From the NCBI RefSeq assembly GCF_001632365.1, contig NW_024468531.1, forward strand, positions 292,316 to 356,315: a stretch of DNA of 64,000 nucleotides. The letters run 5' to 3'. The notes beneath the pieces are model-generated. The model was not told where the DNA came from, did not search any database, and was given only the letters and a program-made list of their open reading frames with translations. This DNA is from Laetiporus sulphureus 93-53. Taxonomy: Eukaryota; Basidiomycota; Agaricomycetes; Polyporales; Laetiporaceae. The position numbers and the translations under genes are program-made. This document shows, one piece after another, positions 9,424 through 22,346 of the stretch (positions are counted from its first letter, which is position 1; each line of letters begins with the position of its first letter).

Positions 9424-12153
9424 TCACCGGCGTGCTAGGTTTGTCGTGCTCCGATTCTTAATTCCGCCCGTGATGGTCTTCTGCAGCATCACACCGTCTT
9501 CTCCAGGAAGGACAAGGCTAGTCCTGGAGCTCGACCCACCCCAAACGCCAGCGCCGCCCAGATTTTTCTTCGAGTCTAAGGAGAAAGCATTGCCTACAGG
9601 CATACTCAGCCTCCGGATCCAGCCCTTTGGCTTCTCCGCTCGGATTCCAATGATAGGGGGCTGACGTGGTCGCACGTCAGCCGCGCCGAGCGAGGATTCC
9701 TGAGACCTATACTTTGACGTGGAACAGGCTTCACAGCCACAATAGGGTGCGTGGTCTGTTGGACGAAAGAGCGGAGATGAAGGCTGGCTAGACGATTGTT
9801 GACTCGACGTGGGCGGCGAGGTCGGCTGGGGCTGAAGATTAGTCGTGCTGTACGAATGCACGACATACTGTGCCCGCGACGGAGGTTGGGAAGGGAACGA
9901 GCCCAGTTGGGGGTACTTGGACAGTCTGTTGACGATACCTCCCCGCGTCGCATCGCTGCCGTGGCCACTGTCCGGACTGCGAGTGTAGAGCAGTCGAGCG
10001 CGCTCCGCCTCGAGCTCCTTCGCCTTCCGTCCGATCTCGCGCTCCTTCATACGCAGCTCGAGTTCCTGCTCCCTTAGCTCGAGCTCCTCGAGCTCTTCGA
10101 TGCGCTGCCGTCTGATCGCGATATCGTCCACGATAGCTGCTGGTGCATGCCCCGTGACGACTTGCTTAGCAGCGCTCGGGAGGACGCTTGACTCGGGAGG
10201 GGGTATCCTGCGCGTCATGTCTGTAGAGGCTCGGCTTCGATTCTGTGGCGGCGAAGGGGACGTTGGAGCTACTGCGCTTGTCTCATACTGGGTAGCCAAG
10301 CGAGAGACGCTGGTCGGCAATCGTGGAACCTCCCTTTTTGGAGACGTAGACTCCGCCTAGAAGCGCGAATGAAGTAAGCACCGCTCTCATGTCACGATGA
10401 GTAGAATAAACGACGCACCGGACGATTGTAGCGATCCCTGAGAGAAGCAACCACGCTCCCATTGCTCCTTCCTGTATCGCTCCTCTGAACTGGTGGAGCG
10501 ATCGAAGCGTCTAGATTCTTGGCATTTAACATTGGGAAATTCTCGACGGCCTTCTTCACGCCGAAATCGACATCATGGTCCTCATCATCTATCACTTCCG
10601 GTAGAGACGTACGTGCGTGAGCTTCCACAACCGGGGGAAGTATGGTCTCACTTGCAGTGGCATTCGCTGCAGGCGGGTCCGAGTTCTTTACTAGATGATC
10701 ATTCACTGAGGCATGCGCACTGGAAGTCTCGTGGACTCGCATGTTGTCCTGCACTTGGAAGCGAGATATATCGGAAGCAGGCGATTCTGAATGCCACGTA
10801 GCCGGTGAGTGATCTTGATGAGATGTTTCTGTTGGTGTCAGCTGTGCGGGCGATTCAGCAACACGGGGAAACGTAGTATCAACGAGCGGACGGTGGCCTG
10901 AAGATGATTCGCTTTTCATGACATCTGCTTGAGACACGGGACTTCTGGGTACGGGCGGAAGTGGGAAGTGAGTCGGCGGCGATGGGAACGAAGCTAAGGA
11001 TGCCAGCGAAGTGGTTGAATCATTCAAATTCTTGCCAACCGTGAGCCTTGGCGGAGACTTCCTACCAGGCGTAGCCAGATACTGGGGCAATGCAGCAGGT
11101 GAATCTCCAGAGGGTGTGATCGCTCTTGATGATGCTCCAAGGTCTTGCTCAGAGGCATGGCGAGACGAGTACTCTGGAGCAGGACTATCTCCGAGAGGTA
11201 CTTTCAGCTCTCTGGAGCTGTTATCGGCATTCGGTGTAACATCATCGTTCGTCTGCACTGGAGGGATAGATCGAATAGACTGATTTTGGGGCACATCAGC
11301 TTTGGGAAGATCTGCGGGTGCAGATCCAGACCACCCAGCCTCGCAATATGTGCGCCATTCTCCGAGTTGACCGATTGTAGTAGAGAAGCGCCTCACACCT
11401 TCGCAGGAGCGCAACCATTCGCCGTCGGCGACGCGCGATAGGCACGCGGCCAGAGTATGCATAGTACCGCTATGCTTCCGGGTCACTAGCAGCGCATGAT
11501 TGCTGCAACGACAGGATAAGTGTACGGCCATGTGGTTCACATGCGCGGCAGACTAACTATTTCTCGTTGTTAATCTCGGGACCGAGTGTACTGAGAAGGT
11601 TAATGTAGCGTGTATGCTCCTCTGCTGCACCTTGCGGATTCTTCTTGGATTTCTTCTCGTACTGTAATCCGGCTTGCTTGATCTTGGCATTGGCGCTCGC
11701 TATGCGATCATCGTGCGCTCTTTCCTCTTTCTATTCTGCACATCAGCAGTCGAACGCAAATCACAGGCGTTGTCACTCACAGCGAGCCTCTTAAACCATT
11801 TCTTGAGCTCTGCACTGATTCCATCGCACTCCTTATCAGCCAGTTTGACGAATCTTGAGTCAATATCGGAGAGAGTCTCGAAGATAGTCGCACTGGCATT
11901 CAGCGCGTTTGCTGGGTCACGATGAGGCAGGTCGCTGGCATCATGTACACTGATGCGCACCTGGAATCTCAGCAACACATCTCACGGATGATGCATCCCG
12001 CAGGGCTCGCGCTAGCTTCTTCTGCAAAGATAGTATCGCATTTGCCGCCTCGCAGTAATCGTTCAGGACATTCACGACGACCTCTAGCGTCTTGCAGGAC
12101 TTGTGTATATCATTCCTATCCGCTACGGATAGTACAGGGGCTGCAGAGGCCAT
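9424..12153 (-). CDS. I-BAR/BAR-like coiled-coil protein with long disordered tail
   Basis: Exons on the minus strand: first exon from 12153; second about 11911..11781; then 11730..11558, 11502..10419 and 10356..9424. The last four junctions are clean (50-62 nt introns, phases agree). The first ~230 residues are helical and read like fungal membrane-curving IMD/BAR proteins: ...CKTLEVVVNVLNDYCEAAN, then NALNASATIFETLSDID, KECDGISAELKKWFKRLA, and EERAHDDRIASANAKIKQAG. A Ser/Pro-rich region follows, then a short charged coiled coil (RIEELEELELREQELELRMK) near the end. The likely role is at the cortex or in membrane traffic, by family analogy only. The join between exons 1 and 2 (about 11,912-11,990) is unresolved because the best donor puts the frame out. 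The start MASAAPVLSV (12153) is the first in-frame ATG after an upstream stop. Confidence 0.65.
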
Positions 12154-14064
12154 AGATGACGATAGTGCTATATCATGTAGAGTTGCGGCCGTCGAAGGCG
12201 ACGGCGAGCTCTCAGCCGGAACATGGCTCACTGCGCACCGCGCACCCCACAAGTCCCACCTTTGGTAAGCGCTCAGACCTATTCATGACTAGATAAGGCA
12301 GGTATATAAGAATGCGCTGTACTTCTGTGAAACGTTCCTCGCCTTCTCTGCCTCTGCGCTCCGTCACACACCCGGCAGCATCGTTTGAATGATCCTGAAC
12401 AGGTGCAGATTGGATGACCTGCTTCTACTGCTCATATGAGAGATTTGCACATGATGACTATTGATTATTGATGACCTCCCGATTAATGCGGTCGTGCTCA
12501 GGCTCGCTTCATAAAAAAACCACTTCAGATTCACTTATATGCACAACTTGCAGTCCCATGTCTAGGCTGCTGTGCAGCTCCGTTGATTGACCTCAAGAAG
12601 TTGCCGGGTTCACCGTGGCATATGGTAACCATCGCAAAATTGCAAATGAAAATCCAGATCATTACGTCGGACAGTGCGAGCTCCTGAACCTTCTCTTCGC
12701 TAGTCACGTATAGCTTATTTGAATTTGATAGCGTAGTGATGTCTGCACGCCATTCATACACATGTTCGTGACAATGCGAGTCAAGAGAATAAACAGACTT
12801 GATATCATTGCAACTTCAGTCGGCTATCAGGCCTATGATGCATTGACTAACGTTTTTGACGCCAATGGCCATGGCCCAACATTGGAAAGTTAACGACATG
12901 CGCATTTGCGTTTTGCGTTTACACGTTTCGACTCTCGACAGCATTGTGCGTGGACTCGTCGATCGCGTGCAGACGCTGTTCTAACATGTTCAATGAAGTC
13001 TTTTCCTCTAACTGTTGGCCGCCTACCGTTGTACAAGTCAGTGAATGCATGAAACGCGTCAATCGCGCTGTACTAGTACCTGGGCAACGTGGTTTCGCCT
13101 GCGTATTCTTCATGTGGCCTGTACGACCTAATATCACCAAGCTGTCAATGACATCGACACAATGCTACGCGTTATACTTCACAGGCAGGCAGGTCAATTG
13201 TGGTCACCGTTGGCTAGTAATGACTACATCTAAAACGTACGTGAAGAAGCTTCAACATTATTTGCAGTGTTAACCCATGACACCCAGCACGTCCGCGTCA
13301 TGCAGTCATCCGTGAATATGATGTTGATAGCTGAGATAAAGTGATGGCGGCTTCCGTCGCTGTCAACAATCCCATATGGGTCGGAAAGATGAGCTGATGC
13401 TGCGAGTAACGATCATCGATGAACACATCAATGGAGAGATCGCTCGAAATACCCGTTTATTCATGTAATTCCAACGCTGAAGCGCAGTCTGCTGATTTTG
13501 AAGCGTGCAAATTGGAACTTGATATTCGGAAGCAAAAATTTGCTTCCGACTAGGTTAGAAATCTTCAATTAGACAATCCGACAAGCCCCCAGAGAAGCGA
13601 TACATGCTCGAACCATGACCTTTATTCAGCCAGTGTGTGGCTTCTGCGAACTCCATTTGTCTGGAAGTGCAATTTGATGATGGGACATGATGGGCCACAG
13701 CGTTGCAGACCAAGACTTTGCAATTATTGATCGCCATCACGTGATGCCCACTTAGCGCGTTCCGAATCTCATCAGACGCCCGGGCTTGTTCTCCACTTGC
13801 TCTGTCGTACACGGTGCAGTCTTCCCTGGCTCCCCTCCCGTCCCCGCTTGGCTACTCAGGCTTGCTGCTAGACTTCCCTGAGATCTCTGTGGGGGCGCGG
13901 ATAGGCTGACTGTGTTCGCTCGTAAGTGTTAAGGCACACCTTCCGTGTCACGAAGTTTCGGCTGATGCGACGCCTCCCAGGGTGTTCACTCACGACCCTT
14001 GCTGACGCGTACGCGTTGTCGACATCACGACGCTTACTGCTGAGACTGACTGTGCTACTCTGTA
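12154..14064. other. Intergenic stretch between divergent genes
   Basis: About 1.9 kb between the BAR-like gene (-) and the membrane-protein gene (+). A TATATA sequence at 12302-12307 lies about 150 nt upstream of the BAR-like start and may be its TATA box. No other gene is convincing. Positions 13,900-14,060 may hold undetected 5' exons of the downstream gene, including a donor-like GTAAGT at 13922. Confidence 0.45.
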
Positions 14065-17000
14065 ATGACTGCTCCGACGCAAGTGCTTCCTTCTTGGCTT
14101 ACACTTTCCACTACCGTTATCACCGAACCAGACGGGAGTTTGTCTACTTCATCTGCGACGCTGCAGCTACCTCTCACATATTATGGTCCAAGTGTGAGTG
14201 GATGACTCCTCTGCATTCGAAAGTGTTACCCCCTTCAAATATCCAATCCGGGAGAACGGTGCTTTGCGATAGGCAGCGGGTCGTTATGGCAGAGTGGATA
14301 ATCTATTGTTCTTCAGCGAGTGTGCTCTTCGTTCTATCTTCATTGCGTTTCAAATTACAGCTGAAGCTTGCGTCTGCAAGCAGCTTGTGCTACCATCTTC
14401 TGGAAGTAACAAGCCGCTTCTTGCACAAGCGCCGGCCAACTCATTATGTACGCGTATAAACGTGCTGCCGCATTTCTGCATCTGCACAGCAGTCGGCGTT
14501 CATTCCTCGGGTGCAGAGCTGCGGAGTTGCTAGCCGTGCTCCATCGTTGTCGTGACATAGTGTGCCGCTACCTCGAGGCCGCCTTGAACGGGTGATCATC
14601 GAGGCGGTGAAATGCGCAGACCATCGACTGACCGGCGATATCTGGCCGACTGATTAGAGGTTTGATAGCGTTTTAAGATGCGCGTCATCGTGAACCATCT
14701 GATGTTTTGGGTTCATTGTTGTCAGACCGAGCGGACATTGTTTGAACTCGCTATTTCGTTTGCTTCTGAATCATGTTCCGGACGGTGGAGAATGTCGCGG
14801 ACTAATTATGCATATTAGATACCTCTCAATTCCGACTGGACGTGGGGTGGGCTTACATCGCCTGGACCAACGAGCACACCGCTGTCAACAGCATCACCGC
14901 ACTCTCCGTCTCTAGTTCCTCCAACTGCACCTACCACGGCGCTGTCCTCGGTGTCGAGTAGCACATCAACTGCAGCGTCCACAGCCTTGTCGTCGGCTGT
15001 AACATCTACATCTATGTCGTCATCTGTGCCGTCCTCTTCAACTGCTATCATAATATCCTCATCTTCCTCAATTTCGTCTACACTTCTATCCTCCACTGCT
15101 ACCTCCGCGTCCTCTCGCACTTCTTCGGCCTCCTCATCTGCCTCATCATCACCTACAGTTATCGCATTAGCAAACTCCAGTGGCATCTCGGTCAAAGTGC
15201 TGGGTGCAGTTCTTGGTTCGATCATCGGCGCCCTTCTCCTGATCATTGCCTTGCTCGTCTGGCTGCTATTGCGAAAGTACAACCACGATATCCGACCTGC
15301 TGATGAGGCATCTCCGCAGGAATCGAGCTTTTGGAACAGGGAGACGACGCTTCTGTCGCGTCGTTCGTCGCGCCGCAAGACACCCATCTGGACGGAGTGG
15401 CAGGTCGTTTCTCCGGACGAGGCGCATGAGGAGGAGCATGAAAATGTACGCGGAGACAGTCCGGGCGAGGGATCCCCGCGCGGAAGCGGCGATGAAGGTT
15501 CTCCGTTCCTTACCAGGCAGCACACACACGACGAGTCGAACGATATGACGCAGGGTAGCGACACTCTCATGGACCCACCTTCTGCTGCGCTGACATCTGG
15601 ATCGCCCTCGAGTCGCCACTCGGACCGTAAACTCGGTGGACCCATCATTCCCCGTGGCGAGCTGCTTGCGCGAATGAGGGACGAGCAGCATACACCGACG
15701 CCGATGTCTGCGCCCGGTGTGCGAATCGTACGGCCATCCCCACGCAGGTCTGATTCCCCTCCGCTGCCTGCGCCTTTCGCGAACTTTGACGAGCGCCATC
15801 TCGGACGAGGCATGCATCATGCCGAGAGCCCTTCGATGTCGTCCACCATGCAGGGTGTCTCATTCTCTTCTGAAAAATCCACTGAGAAGTCTTCTGCGAC
15901 GCTGGGCGACCCAAATGCTTACGATCCGCCGGACCTACTGTCTCCGAAGCGCATCAATATCAGCAGCTCAGGGCCGTCAGAGGACGAGGCTGGTCCGAGC
16001 AGCAGCTTCAGTTCTAGCCCATCTGGACTTGGGAAGCTGGCCAATCTACCGCGCATGAGCTGGTTCAAACGATTAAGCTCTCCCAAGGAATCATACAGCG
16101 CCACCCAGACCGAGAATGACCCGCCCAGCGAGGATACTTACACTCGCACGCCTTCTCGCCATTCTCGTAATGGTTCACGCTCACGACCGGACTCACGGCC
16201 GGTTTCTTGGGCGCCTCTACCGACACATGAACCAACTAGTCCTGAGGCTGCTAGTCGAAGACAGACAAGACTAGCGGTGCCGGGATTGGGCCTGACAGTC
16301 GGGGGAGTCCGGCCAACCTCGTCAGTTAGTGCGAGTGGAAGGAGCGGAGTGAGTGGGAACACAGTGTACGCGAGTGCGCAGTCTTCCGCTGCGGCCTCCT
16401 ATGCTGATGCTCCTGCTTCTGTGGAAACGTTTAGGTCGGCGCAATCCGGGCCCCGCGACTCTGGGAGCGATTCGCAGCAGGACTCCGTCTCAACATCCTA
16501 TGGCGAGACACCTCGGAGCAGATTCCCTGGAGGGTTTCTCCCTGTACCGGACGTCCCACCGTCTTACGAAGACTCTCAATCTGAAATGTCCCGGGGAAGC
16601 ATGTACATACCTCAAGATGCAGCCGATGTTCTGGATTTCCCTGTCCCACGTCCAGCGTCTCCATTTACTGCCGTAAGCGGGCGCATCCAGATGCCGCAGC
16701 CGCAGCCGTACGTTCTTCCCTCCATTCGCCCTGACTCTCCTCCTGGTCCTGCCGCTGCCATGCCGAACCCGCGCGCGTGGCGCAACTCGCACGCGACGGA
16801 TGGCTCGCAGAGTAGCTCTGCGGAGACTTTGGAAGATGAGCCGCCTCGTCCTCAGAGAAATTGGCGGAGCTTGGCGACTGACAGTGAGGGAAGGAGGATG
16901 ACTTTTGGAGTTGTGCGTACATCGCCTAATTGATGGGGAATGAGTATCTGACCGCGTTATGCAGCCATTGGTTGTCCATCCTCATGACGCAGTGATGTCT

Positions 17001-17591
17001 GAGCAAGGGTCCTTGCACTCACGCCTGGGCGCGCGTTCACCGCTCAGTCCTCCCGGCTCTCATCCTGCGTCCGTTCTTACTGGTTCCGGCTCGTCGTCAG
17101 GACCATCTACGCATTCACGAGGGTTCACAGGCAGTTCCAGCTCAGGTTCGGTGTCGGAGGACGGACGGAGACGAAGGCAACAGGACCCAAGCGATGTCAG
17201 CTCGCCGCCAATTTCAGCTGTCTTTAATCGAGAGGGGTCGAACCACTCCTCACGCCCTGCGTCGCCACTGTACAACCCTCCGAGGCCGCCGATGACGCCT
17301 ATCGAGCAGTCGCCAGACTTCCCAGCTGCTAACTTACCAGAGCATGAGCAGTCGGCGCCAGTCTCTGGCACCATCACGTCTCAGACGACATCGAGGACAG
17401 AGAACAGCAATACTCATTCGAGCGTGACGACCACGCAGACGGATCCGATCACGGGAACTACTATGCACTTCCCTGCTATGCCTTCGAGTTGGCGGCAATC
17501 AGGAACTGATTGGAGAAGGTCGGGAACAAGCTGGAGGAGATCGGGGACAAGCTGGCGAAACTCAAATTATGATCAAGATGCGATGTGGTAA
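14065..17591 (+). CDS. Ser/Thr-rich single-pass membrane protein (Mid2-like architecture)
   Basis: Deduced exons: 14065..14193, 14819..16912, 16965..17591, phase 0 throughout, about 949 aa. An extracellular start ending LQLPLTYYGPS is followed by IPLNSDWTWGGLTSPGP. Then come a Ser/Thr mucin-like stretch of ~100 residues, one transmembrane segment (VLGAVLGSIIGALLLIIALL) with a basic stop-transfer, and a ~700-residue Ser/Pro-rich cytoplasmic tail. This is the layout of cell-wall stress sensors, but no conserved sensor domain is seen, so the role is an inference. No signal peptide is found downstream of 14065, so a 5' exon is probably missing. Intron 1 would be 625 nt, long for this genome. The tail ends in short WRxSGT repeats. 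Confidence 0.65.
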
Positions 17592-18192
17592 CTGGGCTTT
17601 GGCGATGCCATCTCGCCCAAACTGACGATAGGCAAGGAATACCAACGATATCTACATGACTGAACTCTTGATTTTGACAAAAGCTTCGGCAACGACTTCT
17701 CTTTCATCATTGGTACCTAGCGATACCTCATGATTCCTATCGACTGCTATACCTGTTAGATGGACTTCACGTAACGTATTTTTCTTTCGTAGCTTACGCC
17801 ATTGAACGGACTCACGGCCCCTTATGATTATGATGATGTCTTAGCTGCGTACTGACATACTGTAATGCGTACTGATGGAACGGTATGGATGTAATCGCTC
17901 ACACTTCAACCCATCTTTCATTGCGAGAATGAGGCATCGCAAGGCGCAATCTTAAGCGGAGAGATTTTCAGGTCTCACAAATCTTGTGTTGAGTCAGAGA
18001 GTCACCATAGCAGCCTGTGCCTCGCTAGCCCGTGTGAATAAGAAATTAAGAGTGGCACACCCTCATGAACACCATTTAAATAAGGCCCGGTAATAAGTTG
18101 CATCTTGTGCCTATGGTCATAATAAGATGGTCCAGAGGTGAAGCTGGCGCAGCTTTGAAGTCTCAGATCTCAGATCTCAGACCCAGAAGCCG
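17592..18192. other. Intergenic stretch, no supported gene
   Basis: 3' flank of the membrane-protein gene and 5' flank of the OPT gene. Positions 18159-18182 contain a short direct repeat (tcagatc/ctcagatc). Nothing else was found. Confidence 0.5.
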
Positions 18193-21022
18193 ATGCGCGC
18201 TTGTTTGAGAGACGGAGTCCACGTGACCGCGCGCGTCTTCGTCTTAGCGAGATGCGTGCCCGCCGACACCAATCTGCACAACTTTCATTCAGTGCCACTA
18301 CTGGGAGTGCATTGGGCTGGCGATGAGCATCGCAGCTTGCATAAGGTATTCATCCTCCTCTGCTGTGATCTGAGTGGAGATGACACTAAGAGCTTGAACA
18401 GACGGCTCAGCAGGCGGGCTCGCCAAGGCGCAGACAAGCTCGATGGCGGCCAAGAAGAGTTCACTGTATGCCGTCACCAACTTCTCTCTTGTGAAAACAT
18501 ATAACGTTTCAGCAATAGCTCAGAGTTGCTTTGGCCGGACTGCTTATTGGATGTCTTCTTTGCTTCACGAACCTGTACTTCGGGCTGCAGACGGGATGGA
18601 TCAGCATGTGCGTACATCAGCCTTATCCTAATGAGCATTGCTATCGCGCGCTCGCCGGAGGTGCATTGATGTTGACTATAACTCCTCAGGATGTCGCTGC
18701 AATCCGCCTTGATAGGTTTCCTCGTTTCCAAAATCTTCCTTACACCAATAAGCCCTCAAGAGAATGTAGTATTACAAACCATCGCCGTGGCCACAGGGAC
18801 AGTACGTTATTGAAATCGGTCCGACATAACGGCAGTCACTGAGCATATGTGCATGCAATATTCAGATGCCTTTAGCTGCTGGATTTGTTGGTATTCTACC
18901 TGCCCTCGGCTTGTTGGATGAGGAAAGGGACGGCGTGCCTCCCTTGCACATATCTTGGCTCGGCGCGGTAGGCTGGTCTTGTGCGGTCGCTTTCTTCGGG
19001 TGCGTCACCTTCGTTCAGAAGTCTATATCCATGCTAATGTGCACGTGTTAGTGTGTTTTTGTCGCCTCCAATCCGCAAGCAAGTGGTACATCGAATGAGT
19101 GTGAATACTGGGGCTACTCTGACGGTAAACACTCATAGATCATCGAGGAGCAACTCGCTTTTCCTTCCGGTACTGCTACTGCCCAGCTCATATCTGTTCT
19201 TCACCAAATTCCTCCCCCGAATGCCACTCATCGGCAGCGGCGAGGATACCAAGAGATTGCTACCGAGGAAATAGAAGACATCCCAACACCGATAGCAGCT
19301 GTGGAACATGTAGAACTTGCTGACATAGGTGATGCAGAAGTCGCAACCCAAGAAAGTTGGGGCGCGTTGATATGGAGCTTCTCTGCATCGGGTGTCATGA
19401 CCGTAGGACTGCATTTCTTCTATCAGCATACTAGAGTATTGACCGTGACATTGATAGCTTGCGGCATATTTCTTTCCTGTAGTCTTCTCTATCCCTTTGT
19501 TTGGGAACTACCTTGCACGCGAATGGCTCTGGACATTCACGCCTAGTCTGTCGTACATCGGACAAGGTATGATGCGAGCACCTGGCCGATCGCTGGAGCT
19601 CATCATGCACAGGAATCATCATGGGCTTTCCGACTACATTGAGCATGAACCTCGTGCGTATTCTGTTCTCATCTCTCTCTTCGCTATACCGACTGTAACA
19701 CAGGGGATGCTCGTGGGCTGGGCCATCCTCTCTCCAATTTCGAAGCATGCAGGTTGGGCACCCGGTCCTGTAGGAGACATGACCTCTGGCGCGCGAGGTT
19801 GGATCCTCTGGGTGTCGCTCGCGATCATGTGTGCAGATAGCTTAGTGTCCCTCATGCCCGTTATCGCGGAGGTGCTATACGCGAAAGTGTGGCTCAGCTC
19901 GACCATGCAAGGCGACGCTGCTGATGGTCAGTTCGTAAAAGAAGATAAAGAAGTAGAGACTTCAGACAGGCTAGTACCCACAAAGTGGGTCATTTGGGGC
20001 CTGAGTGGGAGCGTCGTCAGCGGGACTCTGCTCGTGTGGTTGGTTTTTGGAAATGAGGGCATTAAGCCATGGGCAACTTTGATTGGATTCCTCATGGGTG
20101 GACTGCTAAGCGTTCTGGGGTACGTGCAAGCTTCCATTCCCTTTATATGTCAGTCTGATGACTCTTCATGTAGGGTGCGTGCTCTGGGAGAAACTGATCT
20201 CAATCCCGTCAGCGGCCTTGGAAAGATCAGTCAACTGTTCTTCGCCTGGATACAACCTGGGAACATCGTAGCGAACATCATCGCAGGCGGCGTCGCGGAG
20301 GCTGGTGCTCAACAGTGAGTGACATCGAATATGAAACTCCCAGTTTTTCTTATAGATGCGCCTTTTCCCAGAGCGGGCGATCTCATGCAGGATCTCAAGA
20401 CAGGACATCTCATCCACGCATCACCTCGCGCCCAGTTCTTTGGGCAGGTCATCGGATCGTTCCTGTCGATAATCGTGACGACCACCGCGTACACCCTCTA
20501 TAACCGTGCTTATCAGATCCCTGGGCCATCATTTCCTGCACCAACCGCCTACGTCTGGCTTGGTCTTGCGCGCCTCCTACGTGGGTAATCTCCATTCGTC
20601 TGACTGGACCATCTTGAGCCCTTCCTTTGCTCGTAGGCGACGGCCAGCTACCACGCGAGAGCGGCGACTTTATGATCGCATTCGCCCTGATCTTCGGGCT
20701 CATCGCTGCATTCAAAGCATACGCACAACGACAAGGTGCACGGTACACGAAGTGGATACCTTCCGGCGTCGCCTTCGCCATCGGCTTCCTGAACACGCCA
20801 TCATTCTCAATCGCTCGTCTGATCGGAGGCATCGCGGAGCACGTCTACTACACGCGTGTGGGCCGAGAACATGGCGGCATCCGCCTCATCATCATCGCTA
20901 GCGGATTCGTGCTTGGAGAGGGAGTGGTGAGCGTCGTATCGCTCGTCCTCAGGACTTGGGGAGTGGGCGTCGCGAGCTGTTGGGGCTGCGAGCATGGGAT
21001 GTGTGGAGGCTGTCCGGCTTAA
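18193..21022 (+). CDS. Oligopeptide transporter, OPT family
   Basis: Twelve exons: 18193..18465, 18519..18607, 18690..18801, 18866..18999, 19052..19085, 19139..19402, 19458..19566, 19613..19653, 19704..20119, 20174..20314, 20372..20580, 20637..21022. All phases agree, giving about 735 aa. Hallmarks in order: GLLIGCLLCFTNLYFGLQTG, SPQENVVLQTIAVATGT, PLAAGFVGILPALGLL, AFPSGTATAQLIS, FGNYLAREWLW, GMLVGWAILSPIS, GWAPGPVGDM, LNPVSGLGKISQLFFAWIQP and GHLIHASPRAQF. These match the OPT (YSL-like) branch of proton-coupled importers with many membrane helices, located at plasma or internal membranes. The substrate cannot be told from sequence. The 5' end is provisional: the first ~60 residues look atypical and a start nearer 18326 is possible. 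Exon 8 is only 41 nt. Confidence 0.85.
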
Positions 21023-21252
21023 CGCGGATTGCATTGTACTACATGTATGAATAGTTGTAATTCCGTGAGAGGATAGTCATGCTATAGAAATCGTTCATGT
21101 TAGCCAGTTGTTTTATAGAGAGCCGCGACTGTTCATGGTTTGATGGAGAACCTGCTGCTGTTGAATCCGTATGTCATTGATCAATGAAGGAAGAAAGGCG
21201 GTGCTATACAGGTCAGTCGTCACGTTGCATACTGTTATCAACATTTGTATTC

Positions 21253-22346
21253 TTATCTGACATTCGAGCCTCCGATCCCTGTACTGCGTCTCATAGATCC
21301 CAAGTTCGACGAACCCTCACCTCGGTCGTCCGACCTCGACCTCGACGACTGAGGCGGCCTGTAGATGGGCTGGATGGGCACATTCACTCTATCCTCCCAG
21401 TCATACAGAACCGGCCTGGGACGGTCGCGCTGGGAATCACGCTGAGAGCGATTGAAGAGATACGTACCCAGCCCGCCCAGTGCCGCTCCTGTCCAAAAGC
21501 CTGGCTGGATGCCAGCATTCTGCGCGCCAGTGGCAGAAGAGGACGAGCTCGCATGTTTAGTGTAAGGCGGAGGAGGGTCTCGATGGTCTGGAGGGTTGTT
21601 GCCGGAGAACCAGCCGCCGCCGAAGCCGCCACCACCCGCCGGAGGACGTGGTCTTGACGATCTACTCGCATTTCCGGATCTTGTGGATCGGTTACCCCAG
21701 CATGACTTCAGGACGCTGTAGAGCATTAGGAGAAGACACGCTGTCCAGATGATCGTGAAGATGACTGCGGATGGATTGTTGTAGGCATCTTGAAGACCAT
21801 CAGCATGGATGTCTGTGGCATCGCAGAGAGATTGCACACGTACATCCGAGCCAGTTGGAGAAACGTGACCTAAAGAGCGGCTCGTCTCCTGCACGCAGGG
21901 CATTTGGTACTTGGACAAGGCGATATTCGAGAGAACATGAGCCTGTCAGTTCACAATGAGTCAGGAAGGCAGCGACACGATCCCGCCATTCCTACCTTTC
22001 AAGATGTCGGGGTCCCCAGGTCCGGACCAGCCCTCACACGATACCTCAACTCTGCCGAAACGGAGAGCCTCAGGGAGATCAGCCTCACACTGTGAGCACG
22101 ATTGTTAGAGAGCCACGATCGTTCCGTCCACGCGAACAGGGAGTCGGAACACACCTTCCAATCCACGTCTGTGCCTTCGCCCCCAACATTAGTACACCGC
22201 ACCACCTCTGGCTGGTAGACATTGCAAGGCTTTCCGATACATATCAACTGAGGGAGTGGTTGTGTTCTCCGTGCAGTTGTATAGGAGTCCTTGTAGAACG
22301 TCAGAGACTTGATGCGCGAGAGTGCGACCTTCGGATGCCTCGCCAT
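21253..22346 (-). CDS. SARAF-like store-operated calcium entry regulator
   Basis: Exons 22346..22155, 22089..21996, 21942..21844 and 21788..21253 join with matching phases, giving 306 aa. The lumenal part resembles SARAF/TMEM66: LTFYKDSYTTARRTQPLPQL, then CNVYQPEVVRCTN with DVDWKCEADLPEALRFGRVEV, CEGW and SCSLEYRL. One membrane span follows (SAVIFTIIWTACLLLMLYSV). The cytoplasmic tail is Gly/Pro/Ser-rich and has the conserved QPGFWTGAALGGLGTYLFN. In animals SARAF sits in the ER membrane and dampens STIM-driven calcium entry; the role in fungi is unproven. No signal peptide is visible after the ATG at 22346, so a further 5' exon is likely, although an in-frame TAG lies 18 nt upstream. Confidence 0.82.

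Noticed and set aside
13926..14459. 177-codon open frame on the + strand
   Set aside because: It starts at GTG and its composition is unlike protein; another frame at 14065-14193 fits the downstream membrane-protein gene (ends LTYYGPS before IPLNSDW), so this one is a shadow.
14815..15813. 332-codon minus-strand ORF opposite the Ser-rich gene
   Set aside because: It is the complement of a Ser/Thr/Pro-rich coding region, giving an Asp/Glu/Val-rich mirror; no motif and no splice pattern.
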